From NCBI GenBank assembly GCA_039188505.1, contig JBCCZC010000015.1, forward strand, positions 1-27,806: 27,806 nt of DNA, read 5' to 3'. A program made the translations under genes and the position numbers. Source of the DNA: JBCCZC01 sp039188505 (lineage in GTDB: Bacteria > Pseudomonadota > Gammaproteobacteria > Xanthomonadales > SZUA-38). The notes under the pieces were generated by a model. It was not told the origin of the DNA. It worked only from the letters and a program-made list of their open reading frames with translations, and made no database searches. Below, piece after piece: positions 6,723 through 13,802 of this stretch (position 1 is the first letter of the stretch; each line of letters begins with the position of its first letter).

Positions 6723-8984
6723 ATGGCGACATCCGACAAGTCCCGCATTCCCAATTTCTACAAGCTTTCCGTTCCGGATCGCGTGGCCGCCGTCAAGAGC
6801 AAGGGCTGGCTCTCCGAAGAAGACTTCGAGATCCTCAACGAGGGCTCGCACACGCTGACCATCCAGCGCGCCGACAAGATGATCGAGAATGTCATCGGCG
6901 TCATGGGCCTGCCGGTCGGACTCGGACTGAACTTTCTCGTGAACGACAAGGAGTACGTCGTTCCCCTGGTCGTGGAAGAGCCTTCGATCGTCGCAGCCCT
7001 CAGCTCCGCCGCGAAACTCTCGCGAGCTTCCGGTGGCTACACCGTCGAGACCGACGAACCGCAGCTGATCGGCCAGATCCAGGTCGTCAACTGTCCCCAC
7101 GTGCCCCAGGCGCGCGCTCGCTTGCTGCAGCGCCGGGACCAGATCCTGAATCTCGCGAACAGTCTCCAGGCCAAGCTCGTGGCCCGCGGCGGTGGCGCGA
7201 TGGATCTGGAAGTCTTCGTGCACCCCACCCAGAACGAGCTGGGTGACTTCCTCGTGCTTCATCTGATCGTCAACACCTGCGATGCCATGGGGGCCAACCT
7301 GGTCAACACCATGTGCGAGGGCGTGGCGCCGCTCGTCGAGCGCATCACCGGCGGCAAGGTGTTTCTCCGGATCCTGTCGAACCTGACCGACCGGGCGATC
7401 GTTCGGGCGCGGACGCACATCTCGCCGGATCATCTTGCGGGCAAGGGGCACGACGGCGAGCAGGTCCGCGATGGCATCGTGATCGCCAGCGAGTTCGCGC
7501 GCATCGATCCGTACCGCGCGGCGACCCATAACAAGGGCGTCATGAACGGGATCGACGCAGTGGCACTGGCGACCGGCAACGACTGGCGTGCGATCGAGGC
7601 CGGTGCTCACGCGTATGCGGCCCGCGGTGGCCGCTACACGTCGCTCACCCGCTGGAGCGTCGGCTCGAACGGCGACCTCGTGGGTGACATCGAGGTGCCG
7701 ATCAAGGTCGGCATCGTCGGTGGACCGCTTGAGTCCAACCCCACGGTCGCAGTCAACCTGCGCATGATGGGCGTGAGCACGGCCCGCGAGCTCGCCGGCG
7801 TCATGGGTGCCGTGGGTCTGGGCCAGAACTTCTCCGCCCTGCGAGCGCTCGCGACCGACGGCATCCAGAAGGGCCACATGACGCTGCATGCGCGCAGCGT
7901 CGCGCAGGCCGCTGGCGCGACGCCGGAGATCTTCGATACGGTCGTGAAGCGCCTGATCGAGAGCGACGAGATCAAGATCTGGAAGGCCCGCGAGATCGTG
8001 CGCACGGTCCATGCCCAGTCCCATGCGGAGCTGGACGAAGACGTGCCGCCGGAGGTTCCGGGACCGCAGCTTGCCCACGGCCACGGCAAGGCCATCATCA
8101 TGGGCGAGCACGCCGTCGTCTACGGCTCGCACGCCATCGCCGCCCCGGTTCCGCTGGCCGTTGAGGCCCGCATCCTGCCGGTCGACGAGGGTCTGCATCT
8201 CTCGATCCCGCGCTGGGGCCTCGAGCACCGGATGCAGATGGATCCGGAGAAGCGCGTTTCCTTCGAGAAGCCGGCGGCCACGATTCTCGAGAAGCTCGGC
8301 CTCATCCAGAACCGGATGCGGATCGAGGTCTTCCCGAATCTCCCGCGGGCCCAGGGCCTGGGCGGTTCCGCCGCCGTCGCCGTGGCGATTATTCGCGCGC
8401 TCGACATGCACTATGAGCTGGGCCTGAGCGAGGACGAGGTCAGCGACCTGGCCTTCGACGCCGAGAAGCTCGCCCACGGGAATCCGTCGGGAATCGATAA
8501 CGCAGTCGCCACGTACGGCGAGGTCATCCTGTTCCGCCGAGGCGAGAAGCCGCTGGTCGAGCCGATCCAGCTCGCCCAGCCGCTCAAGCTGGTGATCGGC
8601 ATGACCGGCATCGAGAGCATGACCGCCCGGATGGTTGCGCGGGTCCGCGAGGGCAGGGAGAAGAACCGGACCATCTACGACCGCCTCTTCAACGAGATCG
8701 ATCAGCTCACGATCCGCGCCCTCGACGCCCTGAAGGGCAGCCGCCTCGAGGAACTCGGCGGCTTGATGAACGTCTGCCAGGGGCTCCTCAATTCCCTTCA
8801 GGTGTCGAGCTGGGAGGTCGAAGAGATGGTCCAGATCGCCCGCGAGAGCGGCGCGCTCGGCGCCAAACTGACCGGTGCCGGCGGCGGTGGATCGGTCATC
8901 GCCCTGTGCCCCGAGAACGGCGACAAGGTGGTCAAGGCGATCGAGGATGCTGGCTATCAGGCGATGCAGGTCACGGTGGAGTAA
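6723..8984 (+). CDS. Fusion: class II HMG-CoA reductase + mevalonate kinase
   Basis: This single 753-aa reading frame joins two consecutive mevalonate-pathway enzymes. Residues 1 to about 430 are a class II (bacterial) HMG-CoA reductase. They carry ENVIGVMGLPVG (55-66), VVEEPSIVAA with catalytic glutamate E85/E86, DAMGAN (187-192), THNKGVMNGID with catalytic K271, D287 in ATGNDW, and the general-acid histidine H385 in GHMTLHAR. After a short linker, residues about 450-753 are a GHMP-family mevalonate kinase. This half has GKAIIMGEHAVVYG (455-468), the ATP loop PRAQGLGGSAA (541-551), catalytic D592 in GNPSGIDN, and KLTGAGGGG (715-723). Both halves look intact, with no internal stop or frameshift. 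The pair would convert HMG-CoA to mevalonate and then to 5-phosphomevalonate, the biosynthetic direction. GAAGGA lies about 13 nt before the ATG, a long spacing. No other mevalonate-pathway gene is in the window. Confidence 0.93.
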   Translation: MATSDKSRIPNFYKLSVPDRVAAVKSKGWLSEEDFEILNEGSHTLTIQRADKMIENVIGVMGLPVGLGLNFLVNDKEYVVPLVVEEPSIVAALSSAAKLSRASGGYTVETDEPQLIGQIQVVNCPHVPQARARLLQRRDQILNLANSLQAKLVARGGGAMDLEVFVHPTQNELGDFLVLHLIVNTCDAMGANLVNTMCEGVAPLVERITGGKVFLRILSNLTDRAIVRARTHISPDHLAGKGHDGEQVRDGIVIASEFARIDPYRAATHNKGVMNGIDAVALATGNDWRAIEAGAHAYAARGGRYTSLTRWSVGSNGDLVGDIEVPIKVGIVGGPLESNPTVAVNLRMMGVSTARELAGVMGAVGLGQNFSALRALATDGIQKGHMTLHARSVAQAAGATPEIFDTVVKRLIESDEIKIWKAREIVRTVHAQSHAELDEDVPPEVPGPQLAHGHGKAIIMGEHAVVYGSHAIAAPVPLAVEARILPVDEGLHLSIPRWGLEHRMQMDPEKRVSFEKPAATILEKLGLIQNRMRIEVFPNLPRAQGLGGSAAVAVAIIRALDMHYELGLSEDEVSDLAFDAEKLAHGNPSGIDNAVATYGEVILFRRGEKPLVEPIQLAQPLKLVIGMTGIESMTARMVARVREGREKNRTIYDRLFNEIDQLTIRALDALKGSRLEELGGLMNVCQGLLNSLQVSSWEVEEMVQIARESGALGAKLTGAGGGGSVIALCPENGDKVVKAIEDAGYQAMQVTVE

Positions 8985-9049
8985 ATTCTGTCGCGGGCTG
9001 TGACCGCCTCGCTACATCACCGTCCCAAGCCACCGGACGGGGTCTAAGC

Positions 9050-10519
9050 TCAGTTTTCAAGGATCAGGTCTCTGTCGCAGACCCAGCCCAGCACAGGGTC
9101 AGATTCGGTGCCGGATGACGTGACAAAGATATCCTGACAACCTTTCGCGGCATTGAGTAAGGCCGTGGCTGCGTGCACGGTCGTGTCCTTGTCCACGAAG
9201 ATGTAGGACTTCTCGAAGACGTCGCGCATGCTTTCGTCGTTCAGCAGGTCCTCCATTGTTAGTGTTTCGACGTCAATTCCCTCGAACGCGCGGGTCCGGA
9301 CGAAACGGTCGATCATGCTCGCGTGAATGATCATCTTCGCCTTGCCTTCCGCCAGGATTGGTAGGCGGGTACGGCGTAGATTTCCCATCTCTGCCAAGAG
9401 GTCCTTGAGCCTAACGGCACTCGGGTCAAGGTCGTCGAGATCCTTGTAATACATGTATTGCTCTCGATTCATGATCGAGCTTACTGGCAGTACATCGACG
9501 ATACGGCAGAAGTAGCAATCCACAATGAGTCCGGCAACACGACGTTTCACTCGACCGATGATCAACACGTGTTCACCGCCGCCGTTCACCTGTCGAAAGC
9601 GCGCCCATTCCTTGATGTTGGGGACGTCTTGCATGGCTGCGTCAACCAGCTGCTGCGCGAGCGTGTACAGCCATGCGTCATCGCCAGTGAGGTCCCGATC
9701 CTTCCACGCGGCCAGGAGCGAGCTGAAGCTTGAGTCCGGCGGCATCATGTTCTTTCCGAACAGTCGCAAGGCGGATTCCGAGGCATCCTTGATGCCACAG
9801 TAATTCTCCAGCACTTCCTTGCCCTTTTCGACTCGGAGCGTGTTGTCCTTAATCGCTTCGAGCTCACGGACCGCCATTAGTGGAACTTCGAGTCGGATGA
9901 AGGGCCATGCGGACCAATTCTCCAGCGGCTCGGTCGGTAGCTCGCCGACCAGTGCTTGGTGCAGTTGCTGCCCTTTTTCGACAAGCAAGGGTTCTTTGAG
10001 GCCTGACAACGGCTTCGAGTGACCTGGGTAGAACTCCGGGTTTCCAAATTCCCTCGCAAAGTCGATCATGCTTTGCTCGTCGCCGACTATCGCCCTAACG
10101 CGGTCTTTCTGGAATCGCGGGCCATGTTCCAGGCACTGAAGGCAAATGATTCTGGTATCGGGCTCTAGTGGATTCAGCGCGACCCCGCACTCCCATGTGC
10201 AATATGACCAGTCGTGATCGTAATAGGTGTAGAGCAACAGGACGATTCCGGCACGCGAGAGGGTTTGCGCGAGTTCGTTGTGGAGGTTTTCCCCAATCGT
10301 GGGTTTTTCCGCCCATGCGTCCGACGACGAAAAGACGTGGACGTGCCCCCCGGTGACGTCGTTGATCCACTGGACCAGCTTCTCCGCCAGCACCGAATCG
10401 TCATGCTTGTGGCTAATGAAGATCAGTGGGTGGCTGTCGTCAGGAGGCGCGGCTGCCTGTTCGGCGCCTTCCCGTGACGCTTCCTGGGCCAAATGCTCGT
10501 CCCCCTGTCCGTTCGACAT
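9050..10519 (-). CDS. TIR-domain protein with C-terminal Bateman (CBS pair) module
   Basis: This 489-aa predicted NAD-cleaving effector combines two recognisable parts. Residues about 31-150 form a TIR domain. FISHKHDD (34-41) is the first strand motif, and SYCTWE ends in the candidate catalytic glutamate E110, in the SxxCxxE pattern of enzymatic TIRs. Residues about 150-330 are unassigned. The C-terminus (about 335-489) reads as two CBS half-repeats: RRTRLPILAEGKAKMIIHASMIDRF (split here as RRTRLPIL, 382-389, and IIHASMIDRF, 397-406), then YIFVDKDTTVHAA (439-451) to VCDRDLIL (480-487). Such modules usually bind adenine nucleotides. The ATG at 10519 was chosen over an upstream start at 10702 because AAGGAGAGG lies 6 nt before it. 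It is divergent from a SIR2-like gene. Base composition is less GC-rich than its neighbours, suggesting transfer. The TIR call is firm; the Bateman call is moderate. Confidence 0.82.
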   Translation of the reverse strand: MSNGQGDEHLAQEASREGAEQAAAPPDDSHPLIFISHKHDDSVLAEKLVQWINDVTGGHVHVFSSSDAWAEKPTIGENLHNELAQTLSRAGIVLLLYTYYDHDWSYCTWECGVALNPLEPDTRIICLQCLEHGPRFQKDRVRAIVGDEQSMIDFAREFGNPEFYPGHSKPLSGLKEPLLVEKGQQLHQALVGELPTEPLENWSAWPFIRLEVPLMAVRELEAIKDNTLRVEKGKEVLENYCGIKDASESALRLFGKNMMPPDSSFSSLLAAWKDRDLTGDDAWLYTLAQQLVDAAMQDVPNIKEWARFRQVNGGGEHVLIIGRVKRRVAGLIVDCYFCRIVDVLPVSSIMNREQYMYYKDLDDLDPSAVRLKDLLAEMGNLRRTRLPILAEGKAKMIIHASMIDRFVRTRAFEGIDVETLTMEDLLNDESMRDVFEKSYIFVDKDTTVHAATALLNAAKGCQDIFVTSSGTESDPVLGWVCDRDLILEN

Positions 10520-10681
10520 GCGCACCTCTCCTTTTCGACGACCGCGGCAAATTTCACCGGAAGCCACAAGATCTTGAGCAACAACGGCCACCCTCGGTGG
10601 CACCTGTCTCGTATCTGTCTGCGACTTGCAAGTGTAGGCTACTGGCCTGTTGACGTTTCGTCCATCAGGAACCTGAGGGCA
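10520..10681. promoter_or_regulatory. Divergent promoter region of the TIR/SIR2 pair
   Basis: These 162 bp separate the two starts supported by ribosome-binding sites. The most obvious element is a perfect dyad at 10587-10601, GCCACC-CTC-GGTGGC, near the middle. It could be a shared operator or a short hairpin. A TTGACG (10650-10655) resembles a -35 for the SIR2 gene, but I find no convincing -10 at the right spacing. Confidence 0.45.
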
Positions 10682-12625
10682 GTGATAACCAACAAACAGC
10701 ATGCCCTACTCGAGTGCGTTGCTGACGCCTACCGGAAACGCCGCCTCTTCTGCTTCTCAGGGGCGGGGGCGTCGATGAGCGCGCCGTGCGGGATTCCCGG
10801 TGCGGAGGGCTTGAAGCGGAATTTACTCAACGCATTGCCGACGACCGAAGGTGAATCTAACCATGTCGGAGCCCTCGTCGCGCAAGGAGACAATGCGCCA
10901 ATCGGGAAGATAGCTCTGGAAAGCGTACTCCAGATTGCGGAGAAACACGCCCCAGGAACGATCGCCGAATTTCTTTCGAGCCTCCGTACGTATCGCGCAT
11001 TCTCGCGTCTCCACAGCTTTCAGGCGCACGTTACCGAGCGCGTCGGGATCTCGTTCACAACCAACATCGACGTCGCGATCGAATCTGCTGCGACGGATCG
11101 TGCCTGCCTTTCCAGCTACACAGGCGATCGAAACAGTTCGTTTTCGATGCCGCTTGGTGCGCCGCCGACGTTGATCAAGCTGCATGGCTGCTCATCTGCA
11201 CCCCAAAGTGTCGCGATGACGCTCAATACGATCGGTCAGGGTCTGGCAAACAACCGCTACGACCGGCTATTCCGCGAGCTGCCGGAAGACGGGTTGCTGC
11301 TCTTCATTGGCTATCGGGGAATCGACCGCGACATCATGCCTGCGATTCACCACTTTCGTGGCGAAATCCTGTGGCTGCAGTACGCGCCGAGGGTGAGCGG
11401 TTGGAACCCCGGGCATATCGAGGAAGAGTCGAGACCTCTCAACGCCCTAGTTGCCAAGCATCCGCGTTGCACAACGATCGTCGGGGACCCCACTTCGTTC
11501 CTGTCCGATGTTGCGGCAACGCTAAGGATTGATCTTCACGAGTCGCGCGCTGGCGAGGCGCCAGGGAGCCTGGGTGCGTTCGCTGATATGGTGAAGCGAG
11601 CCCCGCCTTACCGGCGTACCTGTGCCTTGGCCGAGGTCATGCTATGGCTCGGGCACTGGAGACCGGCGAGAGATATTCTCACCTCGATACCTACGCTTGC
11701 TGAAATGGACACTCTCGATCGACTGGAGACGAGGGCGCTCATTGGTGACTCCCTGTCGAGGCAACATGACGATTCCAGTATTTCCCAATTGGAGAGTCTC
11801 GCCTCGGAATCCTTGGCAGAGCTGGAAGCGGCGACCTCGGGTGCTTTCCACCTTAAGTGCAGATTTTCGTCGCTACGTTGCTATGCCATGGAGTATTCAG
11901 CGCAAGTCGAGGCGGCAATTGGTGAGCGTCGGCAGATGTTGAGGCAGGTTGAGATTCAAGTCGCGCCAGACGAAAAGTCTGCATTCGCACTGGACCAAGA
12001 GCGGTGCAGCATAATGATGAATATCGCCAATGGTCATTATTGGCTGGCGATGAAGCCGGGGAATATTTTCGATATTTCTGAGCTACGAGCGTCTGTCAGG
12101 CAGAGTGAGCGTGCCTTGGAGATTGCGAACCGGCGTGGCCTGTACGTCGAAATCGCGAAACTGCGGGAGAACGTCTGCCATACGAAGATCAAGTTGCTGT
12201 TCGCGGAGCAAGGAATTTCTCTCGACAGTAGGCAACACGCTCGCGAAATTCAGGACCAGCACCGGCAGCCGGCCTTGGACTACTGGAGCTTCATCGGCGA
12301 TTTGCAGGGGGAGTATCATTCGGTCAACAACGCGCTTTATGAAGAAGCCTCGTTCTTCTATGAAGCACCTGATGTAGTGCAAAGGTGCAGTGTCCTTGCC
12401 CTGAGGCTAATCGAGCTCATCGAAGCAACACGCAAGGGCGACGCATGGGCCTATTTCCTCGAGAGCCTTGCAATACTTGAGAGCGGCGCGAGACCACCCA
12501 AAGTGATCGCTCAGGTACTCCTCAGGATGGCTGAAGTACGCCATGAGAAGCTCTCGATGGGGACGATTTACCAGGAAAACGTGCGCGAACTCCGTCGAGG
12601 CATGAACAGCTCAAGATGCGGATAA
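10682..12625 (+). CDS. SIR2-like NADase candidate with helical-repeat C-terminus
   Basis: This 647-aa protein is read from a GTG at 10682, with GAGGG a few bases upstream. A longer in-frame start at 10493 would run into the TIR gene and has no such site. Residues about 18-260 form a SIR2-like Rossmann domain. GAGAS followed by GIP (27-38) is the NAD loop, TTN ends at N128, KLHG carries the candidate catalytic H168, and GYRGIDRD lies at 210-217. This is the motif set of prokaryotic defence SIR2 proteins rather than of zinc-finger deacetylases, because the CxxC zinc pairs are absent. Residues about 280-640 are alpha-helical with TPR-like Ala/Leu spacing and no clear catalytic motif, so this part may be a sensor. 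It is divergent from the TIR-Bateman gene, and codon use is less GC-rich than in cysJ or the HMGR fusion. Anti-phage abortive infection is inferred. Confidence 0.83.
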   Translation: MITNKQHALLECVADAYRKRRLFCFSGAGASMSAPCGIPGAEGLKRNLLNALPTTEGESNHVGALVAQGDNAPIGKIALESVLQIAEKHAPGTIAEFLSSLRTYRAFSRLHSFQAHVTERVGISFTTNIDVAIESAATDRACLSSYTGDRNSSFSMPLGAPPTLIKLHGCSSAPQSVAMTLNTIGQGLANNRYDRLFRELPEDGLLLFIGYRGIDRDIMPAIHHFRGEILWLQYAPRVSGWNPGHIEEESRPLNALVAKHPRCTTIVGDPTSFLSDVAATLRIDLHESRAGEAPGSLGAFADMVKRAPPYRRTCALAEVMLWLGHWRPARDILTSIPTLAEMDTLDRLETRALIGDSLSRQHDDSSISQLESLASESLAELEAATSGAFHLKCRFSSLRCYAMEYSAQVEAAIGERRQMLRQVEIQVAPDEKSAFALDQERCSIMMNIANGHYWLAMKPGNIFDISELRASVRQSERALEIANRRGLYVEIAKLRENVCHTKIKLLFAEQGISLDSRQHAREIQDQHRQPALDYWSFIGDLQGEYHSVNNALYEEASFFYEAPDVVQRCSVLALRLIELIEATRKGDAWAYFLESLAILESGARPPKVIAQVLLRMAEVRHEKLSMGTIYQENVRELRRGMNSSRCG

Positions 12626-12682
12626 ACAAAGCGGGCGTGGGCTACAACGAGTCCGGCGACCGCAAAATCTAAGTCGAAAGAC

Positions 12683-13483
12683 CTAGGCGCTGCGCTCGAT
12701 CCGAACCAGCGGCTCGCCGTCGCTGCTGCTTTCTGCGACCAGGCTCGCGCCGCCGTTGATCTTGCCGGCGTAGAAGTCGACGCCCAGGCGGGTGACCAGC
12801 TCGAGATGGCGGTTGGTGTCCACGCCTTCGCCGATGACCTGCAGACCGAGGCGTTTCGCGTAGTCCACGATGCTCTCGAGGGTCTGCCGGTGTGAGGTCG
12901 AGTCGGGGGCTGAACGGATCCAGCGGCGGTCCACCTTGAGGTAATTCACGAATCCGAGCGGGCCGTAGAGGCCAAGCACCGGGTTCCCGGGGATGCCATT
13001 GCTCAGCGCGATCAGGGAGCCGGCGCGGCGGAGCGCCTTGACGAAGCGTGTGGCGCCCGTCAGATCGGAGAGGGCGGCGTGCACGGCGATGTCGAAGCAG
13101 AGCCGGTCCGGCTCGATCCGATACTCGTCGATGCGCGCGAGCATCTCGCTGGCCAGCGCCGGGTCGGTGAGCGAGGCGCCGGAGACGCGGAGGCTCAGTC
13201 TTGAATTGCTGCGATCGTCCCGGAGCCAGCGCAGGGCGTCGGCGGTGGAGCGGCGATCGAGCGCCAGCGACAGGCCGAGGCTTTCGACGGCTTCGTCGAA
13301 GATGATCTGGTCGACGGATTTGTCGACACGCGGCTGCGCGATCCACGCCAGCCAGGGCTGTCGCGTCGCTGCAGTCGTCGATTGGATCGGATCGGTTGCG
13401 TAGCTGAACCGGCCGCCCCGTATGAACGACTGGACTGCGCTGATAGATCCGAGGTCCGGTCCTGTCATCGGAGAATCCGTCAC
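12683..13483 (-). CDS. Degenerate EAL-domain protein, probably catalytically inactive
   Basis: This 266-aa stand-alone EAL-like domain is recognisable mainly by its C-terminal half. LKVDRRWI (182-189) matches the LKIDRSFI motif, and VIGEGVDTNRHLELVTRLGVDFYAG (here VIGEGVD, 216-222, to GVDFYAG, 234-240) matches the EGVE region. Most metal and catalytic positions are lost. The EAL tripeptide is gone, NLS has become RVS, the DDFG pair has become SN, and the final Gln is absent. Only K183 and E219 remain. It should therefore bind c-di-GMP or a protein partner, or neither, rather than hydrolyse c-di-GMP. The start is a GTG at 13483; an ATG at 13468 is an alternative, and neither has an ideal Shine-Dalgarno spacing. 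A perfect CRP/Clp-type site lies about 60 bp upstream. It converges with the SIR2 gene across a 57-bp gap. Confidence 0.78.
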   Translation of the reverse strand: MTDSPMTGPDLGSISAVQSFIRGGRFSYATDPIQSTTAATRQPWLAWIAQPRVDKSVDQIIFDEAVESLGLSLALDRRSTADALRWLRDDRSNSRLSLRVSGASLTDPALASEMLARIDEYRIEPDRLCFDIAVHAALSDLTGATRFVKALRRAGSLIALSNGIPGNPVLGLYGPLGFVNYLKVDRRWIRSAPDSTSHRQTLESIVDYAKRLGLQVIGEGVDTNRHLELVTRLGVDFYAGKINGGASLVAESSSDGEPLVRIERSA

Positions 13484-13541
13484 ACCCTTTGGCTCACCCT
13501 CTGTTACAGGATCGAGGATGCACAGCGATCCCGCAACAGTC

Positions 13542-13557
13542 TGTGACCGTGTTCACA
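13542..13557. promoter_or_regulatory. CRP/Vfr/Clp-type binding site, perfect consensus
   Basis: TGTGA-CCGTGT-TCACA matches the TGTGA-N6-TCACA consensus at all ten conserved bases. The centre is about 66 bp upstream of the EAL gene GTG on the minus strand, a plausible activator position. The CRP homologue in xanthomonads (Clp) uses the same site and responds to c-di-GMP, which would suit an EAL-family target. Confidence 0.6.
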
Positions 13558-13621
13558 ATTTTTCATTGAAGCCGACGGCGACGGTGGATCGCGGGTCTCG
13601 CTCGACGTGCGTGGAACGCGC

Positions 13622-13738
13622 ATGAACCGTCTCCTCGGCGCCTGCGCCCGTGTGCCGCCGCTTGCGCATTCGCCGGCGCGTGCCTCCAAATGTGAGCGTT
13701 GTGTCACGAAGTCCTGTGCTGCGGTTATAGCGCCATAA
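13622..13738 (+). CDS. Possible Cys-containing leader peptide upstream of cysJIH
   Basis: A 38-codon ORF runs from ATG 13622 to TAA 13738, ending 64 bp before cysJ. Cysteines occur at positions 8, 24, 27 and 32, so three of the four fall in the last 15 codons. The stop codon lies inside a GTTAT-N6-ATAAC dyad. Such an arrangement could couple cysteine supply to cysJ expression through ribosome stalling. Against this, the Shine-Dalgarno is weak (GGA), the cysteines are not adjacent, and short ORFs arise easily in GC-rich DNA. Confidence 0.25.
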   Translation: MNRLLGACARVPPLAHSPARASKCERCVTKSCAAVIAP

Positions 13739-13739
13739 C
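13724..13739. promoter_or_regulatory. Inverted repeat upstream of cysJ
   Basis: GTTAT-AGCGCC-ATAAC has perfect 5-bp arms about 65 bp before the cysJ ATG. Its AT-rich half-sites contrast with the surrounding DNA. A LysR-type (CysB-like) activator site is possible, but the CysB consensus is too loose to assert this. Confidence 0.3.
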
Positions 13740-13802
13740 GGATCACTCGTTCCGTCGTCGACCCGGTTTCCGGAGACTGTACGAACCCAAGGAGATCTGC
13801 TG

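Larger units (their letters stand above)
13484..13802. other. Divergent intergenic region between the EAL gene and cysJ
   Basis: These 319 bp hold the upstream sequences of both genes. Recognised here are a perfect TGTGA-N6-TCACA site (13542-13557), a short Cys-containing ORF (13622-13738), and a GTTAT-N6-ATAAC dyad (13724-13739) about 65 bp before cysJ. A second TGTGA...TCAC pair near 13691-13706 has 8 instead of 6 intervening bases and is not a canonical CRP site. No confident -35/-10 pair was found for cysJ. Confidence 0.5.

Noticed and set aside
5867..6754. 295-aa antisense frame over the TetR gene
   Set aside because: It covers the TetR gene and its promoter in antisense. The TetR frame has an unmistakable DNA-binding domain.
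6666..8477. Long open frame (603 aa) antisense to the HMGR-MVK gene
   Set aside because: It is a shadow of the high-GC codon structure of the real gene. It is rich in Arg, His, Asp and Gly with no domain, and the sense frame shows full catalytic motifs.
9020..9040. CCGTCC...GGACGG stem between the HMGR-MVK and TIR genes as a terminator
   Set aside because: The stem is only 6 bp with a 9-nt loop, and the nearest T-run is more than ten bases away and inside the TIR gene end.
10493..10702. Upstream-extended starts making the TIR and SIR2 genes overlap by 210 bp
   Set aside because: Internal starts at 10519 (AAGGAGAGG) and 10682 (GAGGG) have much better ribosome-binding sites, and the extensions carry no domain sequence.
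9050..12625. Flanking direct repeats or attachment sites around the TIR/SIR2 block
   Set aside because: The sequences just outside each end share only a 6-base TCTAAG. No integrase, tRNA or longer repeat is present.
13691..13706. Second CRP-like site TGTGA...TCAC upstream of cysJ
   Set aside because: The half-sites are 8 bp apart rather than 6, which breaks the two-fold geometry of CRP binding.
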